A DNA stretch of 64,000 nt from assembly GCF_018332715.1 (NCBI RefSeq), contig NZ_BOQP01000008.1, positions 372,001 through 436,000 on the forward strand, in the 5' to 3' direction. The translations under genes were made by a program, and so were the position numbers. The DNA is from Winogradskya consettensis (GTDB taxonomy: Bacteria; Actinomycetota; Actinomycetes; Mycobacteriales; Micromonosporaceae). Position 1 is the first letter of the stretch. Every line of letters starts with the position of its first letter. The notes beneath the pieces were generated by a model. The model made no database searches. It was not told the DNA's origin and worked only from the letters and a program-made list of their open reading frames with translations. This document shows, in pieces, positions 23,826 to 31,220 of this stretch.

Positions 23826-24647
23826 CGCCACGCACGTCTCCGGCGTCGCGAGGGAGGTCACGATGTGGCCGTCGATGCTCGCCGGTGGGTCGAGCGGGAT
23901 CTGCAGGAGGCGGTCGGTGCGGGAAGCGTCGAGCTGCTCGGCCGGGACCAGCGTCCACGCGTCCGGGTCCTGGCTGACCTCGAACAGCACGTGGAGCAGG
24001 TCACCGGCCGGCGGGCGCGGCGGAGCCACGGGCAGGACGGCGAGGATCGCGTCGTGCAGCGGCGGGTCGGTGGCGGGCGCGGGGAGGCGCAGCCCGTGCG
24101 GGTCGAGGTCGTGCAGGCTGACCGTGGGTTTCCCGGCCAGGGGGTGACCGGGGGAGAGCACCACGTGCAGCGGCTCGGACCAGGCCCGCACCACCCGCGC
24201 CGCCGTCGAGGTGACCGCGCCACGGACCAGCGCCAGATCCAGCCCGCCGTCGCGGACGGCGTCGATGCGGGCGGTCACGGGAAGGTCGATCAGGGTCGGG
24301 TCGGCGGGGCGGTCGCTGTCGCGCAGCCGTTCCAGCGCCCGGGCGACGCGGGGCGTGACGCAGGTCGCGAGCCCGATCCGGAGCGTCGCGGCGCGTTCCC
24401 CTGCGACCACGCGCACCCGGGCCGCCGCTGCCAGGGTCTCCCTCGCCGCGGCGAGCACGCGCTCACCCGCGGGCGTGACCCGTACCCGGCGTGACGTGCG
24501 GTCGAGCAGGCGCACGCCCAGCTCACGCTCGAGCCGGGCGATCTGCTGGCTCACGGCGGGCTGCACGATGTTCAGCCGCTCCGCCGCACGGCCGAAGTGC
24601 AGCTCCTCGGCGACGGTCACGAAGTACTGCAGCGCTCTGAGTTCCAC
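23799..24647 (-). CDS. LysR-family transcriptional regulator
   Basis: 282 residues with the LysR helix-turn-helix at the N terminus (MELRALQYFVTVAEELHFGRAAERLNIVQPAVSQQIARLERELGVRLLDRTSRRVRVTPAG) and a two-lobed periplasmic-binding-like effector domain. It is divergent from an Fno-like oxidoreductase, and a perfect 15-bp palindrome of LysR-box size (T-N11-A) lies between them. It probably controls that gene. The effector is unknown. Confidence 0.95.
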   Translation of the reverse strand: MELRALQYFVTVAEELHFGRAAERLNIVQPAVSQQIARLERELGVRLLDRTSRRVRVTPAGERVLAAARETLAAAARVRVVAGERAATLRIGLATCVTPRVARALERLRDSDRPADPTLIDLPVTARIDAVRDGGLDLALVRGAVTSTAARVVRAWSEPLHVVLSPGHPLAGKPTVSLHDLDPHGLRLPAPATDPPLHDAILAVLPVAPPRPPAGDLLHVLFEVSQDPDAWTLVPAEQLDASRTDRLLQIPLDPPASIDGHIVTSLATPETCVASYVAAFED

Positions 24648-24658
24648 TGTTCGGATCT

Positions 24659-24673
24659 ATCACATCATGTGAT
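24659..24673. promoter_or_regulatory. LysR-box palindrome
   Basis: ATCACAT-C-ATGTGAT is a perfect 7-1-7 palindrome 12 bp from the LysR start and 58 bp from the divergent gene, and contains the T-N11-A core of LysR recognition boxes. It probably carries autoregulation and activation of the neighbour. Confidence 0.78.
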
Positions 24674-24730
24674 CGCTGCCGAAGCATTCTGCTCATTGTT
24701 GGCGCAGGTCACTGCCGCTGAGATGGATCC

Positions 24731-25471
24731 ATGAGCACATCAACCCTCGCCATCATCGGCACCGGCATGGTCGGCGCCGGCGTGGCCCGTCGCGCTGTCG
24801 CCGCCGGCCTCGACGTCATCCTGAGCAACTCCCGCGGGCCGGAGACCCTGACCGGCCTGGTCACCGAGCTCGGTGATCAGGCACGCGCGGCCACGCCCGC
24901 TGAGGCGGCACGGGCAGCGGATCTGGTCGTGGCCGCCGTACCCCTCACGGCTCTGGAGAGGTTGCCCCGCGCGGAGCTGACGGGAAGGACGGTGATCGAC
25001 CCGATGAACTACGCGGTGTATCCCGGGGCGCGGGTCGCGGAGCTCGACAGCAACGAGCTCACGTCCAGCGAGCTCGTGCAGCGGCACCTGGCCGGGGCCC
25101 GGGTGGTGAAGGCGTTCCACAACATCGGCCCGAAGCAGCTGCTGGAGCTGTTCCGCCCCGCCGGCGCCCCGGACCGGACGGCGCTGCCGCTGTCCGGCGA
25201 CGACGCGGCCGCGAAGAAGGAGGTCACGGAGCTGCTGGACGTGCTCGGCTTCGACGCCGTGGACCTCGGCACGCTGGCGGAGAGCTGGCGCAGTGAACCC
25301 AACACGCCGCTGTACGCGCTGCCGTACGTCGGTGAGCCGCCGGCCGGGCTGGCGGTGCTGGATCTCGTGGCGTGGTTCCAGGGGGCTCCGGGCGTACCCG
25401 TGTCAGCGGTTCGCGTCGGTGAGCTGGCCGCCGCCGCGGTGCGCGGGCGGGCCGGTTTCCAGATGCAGTGA
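24731..25471 (+). CDS. NADPH-dependent F420 reductase-like NAD(P)-binding protein
   Basis: 246 residues. The N-terminal Rossmann motif is LAIIGTGMVGAGVARRAVAAG, followed by a typical Fno/COG2085 segment, DVILSNSRGPETLTGLV, where SNSRGP contacts the NADP phosphate. DPMNYAVYPG and RVVKAFHNIGPKQL match the family's later motifs. Fno proteins move hydride between NADPH and coenzyme F420, though many COG2085 members are untested. It is divergent from the LysR gene. Its last 69 bp overlap the convergent acyltransferase gene. Confidence 0.87.
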   Translation: MSTSTLAIIGTGMVGAGVARRAVAAGLDVILSNSRGPETLTGLVTELGDQARAATPAEAARAADLVVAAVPLTALERLPRAELTGRTVIDPMNYAVYPGARVAELDSNELTSSELVQRHLAGARVVKAFHNIGPKQLLELFRPAGAPDRTALPLSGDDAAAKKEVTELLDVLGFDAVDLGTLAESWRSEPNTPLYALPYVGEPPAGLAVLDLVAWFQGAPGVPVSAVRVGELAAAAVRGRAGFQMQ

Positions 25472-26563
25472 ACCGCTGTTTCTCTGGGCGGGCACGGTGG
25501 GCAGGTTCAGGCCCGACGTCAGGGCGCGGCGCAGGCGGGGGCCGAACGGACGCTCGACGAAGCGGTACACGAGCCATGCCGGGACCAGCATGATCAGCAC
25601 GGTCGCGGCGACGAGTACGGCCAGGTGGACCGGGAGGTGCTCCTGGCCGTGCCGGATCAGGATGTAGCCGATCCGCTGATGCAGCAGATAATAGGGAAAC
25701 GTCAATGCCCCGGCGACCGTCAGCCACCGCCACGTGATCCGGTCGGTCTTTCCGAGCGCGATCAGCAGCAGAATCGCGTACCCGAGGGTGATGAGCAGGA
25801 CCGCGGGCCAGAGCGGGACGTGCCAGCCGGGTTTGATCTGCACCCGGCTCGACAGGCTGTGCACATTCATCAGCCACGAGAAACCGACGATCCCCCACAG
25901 CAGCGGATTGGCGCCGAAACGGTGCATCAGATACATCGCGATGCCCGCCACGAAGCACGGCGCGAACTGCGGGACGGTCACCATCGTGAAGACCGTGCTG
26001 TTCACGGTGGTCGAGACGGCCGCGGCCACCATCCACACCCCACAGAAGATCACCGTACGCCGATAGCTGACCCCCTTCGCCACCACGAGCCCGAACAACA
26101 GGTAGAACCGCAGCTCCACCCACAGCGTCCAGTACACGTTGTCGACGTCCGGCACGTGCATCGGATACTGCAGCATCGTGAAGTTGACGGCGATGTCACT
26201 GAGCGAGAAATGGTCGTTGACGGGCACGTACCCGCCGAGCGGAAAAATGCTCGTCACCGCGAGGGTGATGACGATGCAGATCCAATAAGCGGGATACAGC
26301 CGTGACGCCCGCGACGCGAAGAAATGCCCGAGGCTGCGCCCCCAGCTGCTCATGCAGATCGCGAACCCGCTGATCATGAAGAACAGCTCCACACCGAGGA
26401 ACCCGTAGACGGTCACCCGGCTCGCCTGCGGCAGGTAGTACGCCGGCGTGTGCACGCCGTCCACGGCCCAGAACGTCGTGTAGTGAAAGACGGCGACGGA
26501 CAGCGCGGCCACCAGCCGCAGCCCGTCCAGCGCGGCAAGGCGAGGCTTCCGATCGGTGGTCAC
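25403..26563 (-). CDS. Acyltransferase 3 family membrane protein (OafA/YrhL type)
   Basis: 386 residues with about ten membrane helices. The N terminus carries the family pattern RLAALDGLRLVAALSVAVFHY, with the catalytic His in helix 1, followed by GFLGVELFFMISGFAI and RASRLYPAYWICIVIT (the R/K-x-RLYP signature). These enzymes add acyl groups to surface sugars or secondary metabolites. Start is GTG 26563. A 53-residue ORF lies 43 bp upstream on the same strand. The C-terminal tail, beyond VERPFGPRLRRAL, overlaps the Fno-like gene and is disordered. Confidence 0.92.
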   Translation of the reverse strand: MTTDRKPRLAALDGLRLVAALSVAVFHYTTFWAVDGVHTPAYYLPQASRVTVYGFLGVELFFMISGFAICMSSWGRSLGHFFASRASRLYPAYWICIVITLAVTSIFPLGGYVPVNDHFSLSDIAVNFTMLQYPMHVPDVDNVYWTLWVELRFYLLFGLVVAKGVSYRRTVIFCGVWMVAAAVSTTVNSTVFTMVTVPQFAPCFVAGIAMYLMHRFGANPLLWGIVGFSWLMNVHSLSSRVQIKPGWHVPLWPAVLLITLGYAILLLIALGKTDRITWRWLTVAGALTFPYYLLHQRIGYILIRHGQEHLPVHLAVLVAATVLIMLVPAWLVYRFVERPFGPRLRRALTSGLNLPTVPAQRNSGSLHLETGPPAHRGGGQLTDANR

Positions 26564-26606
26564 GGCGACCCATTCTCCCGCCCGCCGCCGATCCCCGCAC
26601 CCCCGG

Positions 26607-26768
26607 CTACGCGTTCCTGTCGAACAGCTCCAGCAACGGCCGGATCACCTCCTCCCGCCGCTCGTCGTCAGCGGTGACCATCGCAGCCCGCAACTGTGCG
26701 TGCCCCGCACAGAACTGCGCCGGGTCGACCTCCCCGTCGATCTGACTGATCAGCCCCGAGGCCGCCAT
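26607..26768 (-). CDS. 53-residue hypothetical protein
   Basis: ATG 26768 is preceded by GGGAGG at a spacing of five, a strong ribosome site. The product starts MAASGLISQIDGEVDPAQF and ends RREEVIRPLLELFDRNA: acidic, helical, with one Cys (FCAGHAQL). The frame extends upstream to 26861 but without a ribosome site. I recognise no family. It is probably transcribed with the acyltransferase that follows it. Confidence 0.5.
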   Translation of the reverse strand: MAASGLISQIDGEVDPAQFCAGHAQLRAAMVTADDERREEVIRPLLELFDRNA

Positions 26769-27070
26769 GGAGACCTCCCAGACCCCGGTTATCGCCAGCT
26801 CGACGAGCAGCCCCAGAATGCTGGCGCACCGCTTCCAGGACCACGGAGTCGCGCTCCTCATCCGCCGGGTCCCCTATGGTCAGAAACCCCGGACCGCACG
26901 CCGTCGGAGTCGCACCCGGCGAGGACGACGCTCATCCTCAGGCTCGGTCGCGCGCGAAACCGCACTCCTGGATCACGCGAATCGAGCCGGCGTTGTGAGC
27001 GGCGACTTGACCAAAGCCCGCCGCCGAGATCCCCGCCGCTCTGCCATCTACCGCCGGCTCAGGACTCCAG

Positions 27071-27249
27071 ATGTTGCGCTGAACACCGGAATCCGACAAC
27101 TTGATGCGGTGTCGCTCGTCAAGTCTCGGCAATCGTGTCTGACGGCCGACCATATTGTTTCGTCGCCGGACGCGATTGGCCCGCGCTTGACACCCGATGC
27201 TGCAGGAGATTGCGTCCAGGCGGGTTTCAGCGCAACTTCGTGCCCCGTG
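27071..27249 (+). repeat. Structured repeat, copy A (candidate ncRNA or hairpin element)
   Basis: A 164-bp core (27073-27236) is an imperfect inverted repeat centred near 27154. Nested helices are GTTGCGCTGA/TCAGCGCAAC at the ends, TGCGGTGT (27105-27112)/ATGCTGCA (27197-27204), GTCAAG (27118-27123)/CTTGAC (27186-27191), ATCGTGTCTG (27132-27141)/CGGACGCGAT (27167-27176) and an apical CGAC/GTCG. It aligns without gaps (118 of 164 identical) to copy B on the minus strand at 39946-40109, and both are followed by TTCGTGCCCCGTG. Pairing is kept where bases differ. No protein is convincing in it. The region 26862-27070 beside it has no supported gene. Confidence 0.75.
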
Positions 27250-27259
27250 CCAGCGCCGC

Positions 27260-28138
27260 TCAGGGTTGGGCGGTGGAGGGCTCGGTCATGCCGGCTGTCT
27301 TCGGGGCGCAGGCGAGCCACACCCGGCCCGCCTCGGTCAGCCGCAGGGCGACCGTCCCGGCGCCCGGATGATCAAGAGAAACAGAGCCGATCATGTCGTA
27401 CGCGGTATGCGCCGCCCCCGTCGCGACGATGCCCCACACCACACCGGCGCGCAATGCGTGCAACAGCGCCGCGTCCGTGTGAGGTTCGAGGTGCACCCGT
27501 GCCTCGGCCAGCGTCGTGCTGTCCGGTGCCGCGGCGATCACCCGGACGAGGTTGTTGAGGACGGCGGCGGCGTCGGGTGGGACGTCGGCGGTGGAATACG
27601 TGAGCCCGTGGATCGAGGGCAGAGCGAATCGCTGGTGCAGCACCTGGGTCGTCGCCGTCCAGGCCATGCTGGTGCCGTCGGTGAACGCGAGGCGGCTCTG
27701 GTGATCGTTGACGTCGTAACGAGCGATGCACATCCGGAACTCGTTGCGTGGGTGCGGCTCCGGCTGCTCCGGTGTGCCCCGGGCCGTCCTCTGGTTCTTC
27801 GTGACGACCCAGTTGCCGGGCCGGATGCCGCGGATCAGGCCCGCGCCCGGGCTGGTGCTGGTGAGTCTGCGCAGCTTGCGGTGCAGCCGTTCGAGGGCGA
27901 TGCCGCCGCGGAGCCGGTGGATCAGCGCGGTGAGCGGACGCCACCACAGCGCGAGCATCGCCAGGCAGGTCAGCAGGCCCAGGTAACGCAGCGTCCCGTT
28001 GACCTCGTTGAGGGCCGCGGCGAGCAGGGCGTTGGGCACGAACAGCGCGGCGAACGCGAGCAGACCGCTGAATCCCCGCCGCTGCACCACGCCGGTAGGG
28101 GTCCAGGACACAATGCGCACGGAACCGAGCCGGCTCAT
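27260..28138 (-). CDS. Hypothetical membrane-anchored protein
   Basis: 292 residues. Two hydrophobic segments near the N terminus (GLLAFAALFVPNALLAAAL and YLGLLTCLAMLALWW) are followed by a basic stretch (LERLHRKLRRL) and a long soluble domain (TKNQRTARG..., RMCIARYDVNDHQSRLAF, HALRAGVVWGIVATGAAHTAYDMIGSV). The soluble part probably faces the cytoplasm. I recognise no catalytic motif or family. The ATG at 28138 is clear. It begins 11 bp after the structured repeat on the opposite strand. Confidence 0.65.
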   Translation of the reverse strand: MSRLGSVRIVSWTPTGVVQRRGFSGLLAFAALFVPNALLAAALNEVNGTLRYLGLLTCLAMLALWWRPLTALIHRLRGGIALERLHRKLRRLTSTSPGAGLIRGIRPGNWVVTKNQRTARGTPEQPEPHPRNEFRMCIARYDVNDHQSRLAFTDGTSMAWTATTQVLHQRFALPSIHGLTYSTADVPPDAAAVLNNLVRVIAAAPDSTTLAEARVHLEPHTDAALLHALRAGVVWGIVATGAAHTAYDMIGSVSLDHPGAGTVALRLTEAGRVWLACAPKTAGMTEPSTAQP

Positions 28139-28176
28139 CGCTGAATTCTATGGCCCCTCCCGCCCCTGATCGCCGG

Positions 28177-28530
28177 TCAGATCATGGACACCCCGGCGTG
28201 GTGGCAGGCGGTCCGCCGGCGGTTGTCGCCGGTCAGCGCGGGGTCACGGTCCTCGCAGAGCTTCCGGTCCGGGCCGGACAGCCCGGCGTAGAGGGGGCAC
28301 CCTGCCGGGCGGCTGCCGGCGCTGAGTGGGTCACCGATGAGCAGAATCCGCTCCCGGTCGCGTTCCACTGCCAGGTCCGGGACCCGGAGCAGTGCCTTTG
28401 TGTACGGGTGCCGGGGCGTGCCGAACACAGCCTCGGCGTCCCCGATCTCGACGATCCGCCAGAGGTACATGGCGCTGGCTAGGTCGGCGATGGCGGGGCG
28501 CTGGCCTTCGGAGAGCTCGTACTGGAAGCG
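28177..28530 (-). pseudogene. Remnant of an oligopeptide ABC transporter ATPase (OppF/DppF)
   Basis: The minus strand reads QRFQYELSEGQRPAI, a damaged ABC signature (normally ELSGGQRQR), joined directly to ADLASAMYLWRIVEIGDAEAVFGTPRHPYTKALL, the well-known C-terminal region of OppF/DppF ATPases. It ends with a degraded version of the Cys-rich oligopeptide tail. The Walker B region between them is missing, so an internal deletion of roughly 60 codons has removed catalysis. The N-terminal half with Walker A is absent. This is a dead gene fragment. Confidence 0.8.
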
Positions 28531-28536
28531 CTGGGC

Positions 28537-28808
28537 GTGCGCGGGACCTCGGGGATCCGCTCCCCGGCCATCGACACCCTGATCACCCGGGCCGCCGCCG
28601 AAACCGACCACGCCGAACAGCTCACCGAGTTCAACCAGATCGACGCCCAGCGCTGGCAGGAAGCACACTCCCGCACCCTCTTCCAGACCCCCAGATCCTC
28701 ACGGTCCGCGACACCCTGGCCAACTTCGGCGCCGACGGCCTGCGAGCCGGCCGCCAGTACACCGAGGTTGGCTACCTGAAGCAACCCCGTCAGCAGCGGC
28801 CGGGGTGA
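28537..28808 (+). pseudogene. Frameshifted C-terminus of a peptide-binding protein (SBP family 5)
   Basis: The plus strand encodes AIDTLITRAAAETDHAEQ, LTEFNQIDAQRWQEAHS and RTLFQTP in one frame, then QILTVRDTLANFGADGL and QYTEVGYLK in another. Together these are the C-terminal end of a DppA/OppA-type substrate-binding protein. The frame breaks in the C-run at about 28690-28695, consistent with loss of one base. No N-terminal part or signal peptide is present. It abuts the OppF remnant on the other strand, so a whole peptide transporter locus was lost or rearranged here. Confidence 0.8.
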
Positions 28809-29153
28809 CCGCCCCGGCCGTTGCTGATCGGATCCGGGACAAGTCATTCCTGCGCGAGCGCGAACCACCGCCCGGGATCCACTTCCCGAAATACACCGAC
28901 CTCAGCCAGCTCACCCCTTCTCGAGGCAACTCCCGAGCCGCCCGGACGGCAGTGAGAAGGCCGGCCACGTCTGCAATCGGCGCCAGGTCGTGGAACAGGC
29001 GTCCCCGGGTCTCCCGCAGGGCGTCAGCGAAATCGCCGAACCCGCAGCACGGCAGCATCCTCGTAGATCACACAACCGAGTATGCGAGGGCAACGGATCA
29101 TCGCCGGATGCCGGCGGGATGCCTGCGGCTCCCGCCGGCGAGGTCGGGGCAGG
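28809..29153. other. Region without a supported gene
   Basis: Frames here are short and lack ribosome sites. A minus-strand stretch reads GDFADALRETRGRLFHDLAPIADVAGLLTAVRAA, which has protein-like composition and may be another gene fragment, but I cannot assign it. It continues the graveyard of the peptide transporter remnants. Confidence 0.5.
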
Positions 29154-29633
29154 TCAGGCGGCGAGGGCCGTGTCGGCTGTGGTGAGGGTGGTGGTGCGGT
29201 GGAGGGCCGGGTGGCGGGCTTCCCAGGCGGCGCGGACGGCGCGGGGGAGGTTCAGGTCGGGCCAGAGGCGGAGCAGGGTGGGGCCGTGGAGGTGGTCGCG
29301 GAGTTCGGTGATGCGGACTGCTTCGCGCAGGACGTTCTCGTACATCCAGAGCAGCATGGTGTGCTGGCTCAGGTCGAAGGCGCGTTGGGGGTTCCACCAG
29401 AGGCGCAGGGGGAGCTCGACCAGGCCGCTCGTGGGGCCGGTCAACTCGGCGAGGGTGCCGGCGACGAGCACGGCGCGGCCGGGTCGGGCCAGGTAGGGCC
29501 GGGTCGCACGGGGCCGGGCCGGACCCGACTGGCCCGCGTGCAGCTGGCCCGCGTGCGGTCGGGTGTCATGGGGCTGGGCCAGACGCGCGGCCGGGGCGTC
29601 GAGCTCCGGGTTGTCAAGCTCGCTGGTGAACAC
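29154..29633 (-). CDS. Conserved actinobacterial protein of unknown function
   Basis: About 159 residues. The C-terminal ~105 (VLVAGTLAELTGPTSGLVELPLRLWWNPQRAFDLSQ, then YENVLREAVRITELRDHLHGPTLLRLWPDLNLPRAVRAAWEARHPAL) have the steady composition of a family I have seen among actinobacterial hypotheticals, without a function. The N-terminal part is low-complexity (GQLHAGQSGPARPRATR) and the DNA there has GC-rich repeats such as two copies of TGGCCCGCGTGC. Start GTG 29633 is a guess; the frame is open to 29675. The two nucleotidyltransferase genes lie upstream on the same strand. Confidence 0.6.
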   Translation of the reverse strand: MFTSELDNPELDAPAARLAQPHDTRPHAGQLHAGQSGPARPRATRPYLARPGRAVLVAGTLAELTGPTSGLVELPLRLWWNPQRAFDLSQHTMLLWMYENVLREAVRITELRDHLHGPTLLRLWPDLNLPRAVRAAWEARHPALHRTTTLTTADTALAA

Positions 29634-29672
29634 GGGTCTCAGAGTAACCGCCCGATCGCGCTGACTAAATAA

Positions 29673-29700
29673 CACCTAGGTTCCTAGGATGGTTTACGGG
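29673..29700. promoter_or_regulatory. Shared 28-bp motif, copy 1
   Basis: This site and 44729-44756 match at 22 of 28 positions and share TCCTAGGATGGyTTA. Here CCTAGG occurs twice (29675-29680 and 29683-29688). TAGGAT (29685-29690) has CTGACT 18 bp upstream and could be a plus-strand -10. The gene that could use it on the minus strand is the hypothetical at 29154. Confidence 0.6.
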
Positions 29701-29794
29701 CAGTGCGCCGGGTCGCACCAGGACAGAAGGACGGCTTCGCCGACGACACACGAACAGAATTCGGCTCAGATTTCCCGGCGGGCGGGGCGTTGGG

Positions 29795-30541
29795 TCAGAC
29801 GGTGGTCAGGCGGGTGGTGACCACGAGGTTGTGCAGGGCGGTGACGGCAGCCGGGTCGGGGTGGGCCGGGAGGGGGGAGCTGTCGCGGGCGGCTTCGAGC
29901 TCGGTGCGCAGGCGGGTGACGTCCTCAAGGAATTGCGGGCGCAGGGTGGCGGGGAAGCCTGAGTGTTCGGCGGTGAGTTTCAGGGCGATGAGGTCTGCGA
30001 CGTACGGCGGGGTGTCGAAGGTGCGGAGGTCTGACTGGACCGTGCCTGTTCGCATGAGGTGGAGGCCGGTGTGCAGGACGCGGAGGGTGTAGAGCGCCGG
30101 TTTGATCTCGTTGGTGGTGTCGAGGAGGCGGAGCTGGGTGGCGGCGAAGCCCAGGTAGTGGTGGGCGTGGTGGCGGGTGATGAGGCCGGGGGAGAGGTCG
30201 ATCAGGGCTCGGTGGGTGTCCGAGGTGTGGATGACCAGGGGTGAGAGCAGCTGTTCGAGGACGTAGCCGTTGCGGCTGTTCAGGAGGCGGGCGAATTTGA
30301 GCAGGTCGTGGCTGACCACGTCGAGTTCGACGCCGTCGCGCCAGGTGTCGGACTGCAGGGTTTCGGGGCCGGTGTGCAGGCCGAGGACCTCGGTGGCGCT
30401 CAGGAGGTGGGTGGCGCGCAGGTCGAGGTCGGAGTCGTGGGAGGCGAAGCCGTAGAGGTGGGCGCCGCTGACCGTGACGAAGATGGTGGGGTAGGCGAGC
30501 TGGACGGCGGTGGAGGCCCAGGTGGGGACGGTCGCGGTCAC
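29795..30541 (-). CDS. Predicted nucleotidyltransferase (COG3541 type), second of a pair
   Basis: 248 residues. The nucleotidyltransferase-fold motif is VSGAHLYGFASHDSDLDLRATHLL: the GS-like turn is SGA, then SDLD with the two metal-binding Asp residues. The later segment (YLGFAATQLRLLDTTNEIKPALYTLRVLHTGLHLMRTG) matches the helical C-terminal domain of this family. The GTG start overlaps the stop of the upstream paralogue (GTGA), so the two are coupled. The substrate is unknown; related proteins are found with phage defence and RNA repair genes, which is only suggestive. Confidence 0.85.
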   Translation of the reverse strand: MTATVPTWASTAVQLAYPTIFVTVSGAHLYGFASHDSDLDLRATHLLSATEVLGLHTGPETLQSDTWRDGVELDVVSHDLLKFARLLNSRNGYVLEQLLSPLVIHTSDTHRALIDLSPGLITRHHAHHYLGFAATQLRLLDTTNEIKPALYTLRVLHTGLHLMRTGTVQSDLRTFDTPPYVADLIALKLTAEHSGFPATLRPQFLEDVTRLRTELEAARDSSPLPAHPDPAAVTALHNLVVTTRLTTV

Positions 30542-31209
30542 GTCAGGTTCCTTTCGCGTACGCCGTGGAGCAGCTCGTTGACGCTGGTGCGGTCGGGTTC
30601 GGCGGGCAGGGTGGTGGTGCGGTGGGCCTCGTCGAGGTCGGCGAAGAGGTCGTCGGACCACGAGACCACGGACGGCCAGTCGGTTCCACCGGTTTTGACG
30701 GCGAGGAGGCGGTCGCGGTGTGCGCGGACGTCGAGCAGGACGTCGCCGGTGCGCAGGACGTGGGCGCCGGCCATGAGGAGGCGGAGCATGTGCATGGCTT
30801 GTTTGCCGTTGGTCTCGCCGGTGTGCTCGCGGCGGGCGGCGACGCGTTTGAGCTGGTCGCGGGCGTACGCGCCGTAGGTGTGGGCGAGGTGGCGGGAGAG
30901 GAAGGCTGTGCGTACGCGGAGCAGGGCTTGACCGTCGGTGGTGATCTGCTCGGTGAGGGGTGACCAGAGCACTTCGAGGACGGTGGGGTTGGCCTGCAGG
31001 GCGAGGGTGCAGAAGCGTTCGATCTCCCAGGTGAACTGTTCGTCCCGGGGGCCGTCGAGGTGGGTCGGTGGTTTGTCGAGCTGCCAGAAGTCGCGGGTGG
31101 GTGCGGCGTACACGCCCCGGCGGTCGTGGTCGGATGCGGGGCCTTCGAGGCCGTACGCACGTGAGCCGACCACGACCGCCAGGATCGTGTGAGCGGGAAA
31201 GTCGGGCAC
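30538..31209 (-). CDS. Predicted nucleotidyltransferase (COG3541 type), first of a pair
   Basis: 223 residues with the motif VVGSRAYGLEGPASDHDRRGVYAAP: GSRAYG is the GS turn, and DHD supplies the metal-binding residues. The sequence DFWQLDKPPTHLDGPRDEQFTWEIERFCTLALQANPTVLEVLW is typical of YcgL-like proteins. It overlaps the next gene by 4 bp. The two are only distantly alike, so a heterodimer is possible. It is 12 bp upstream-facing from the aldo/keto reductase end on the same strand. Confidence 0.87.
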   Translation of the reverse strand: MPDFPAHTILAVVVGSRAYGLEGPASDHDRRGVYAAPTRDFWQLDKPPTHLDGPRDEQFTWEIERFCTLALQANPTVLEVLWSPLTEQITTDGQALLRVRTAFLSRHLAHTYGAYARDQLKRVAARREHTGETNGKQAMHMLRLLMAGAHVLRTGDVLLDVRAHRDRLLAVKTGGTDWPSVVSWSDDLFADLDEAHRTTTLPAEPDRTSVNELLHGVRERNLT

Positions 31210-31220
31210 AGCGCGAGTTG

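Noticed and set aside
29500-29560. GC-rich repeated units in the hypothetical gene (two copies of TGGCCCGCGTGC)
   Set aside because: Too short and degenerate to call a satellite; could be slippage in low-complexity coding DNA.
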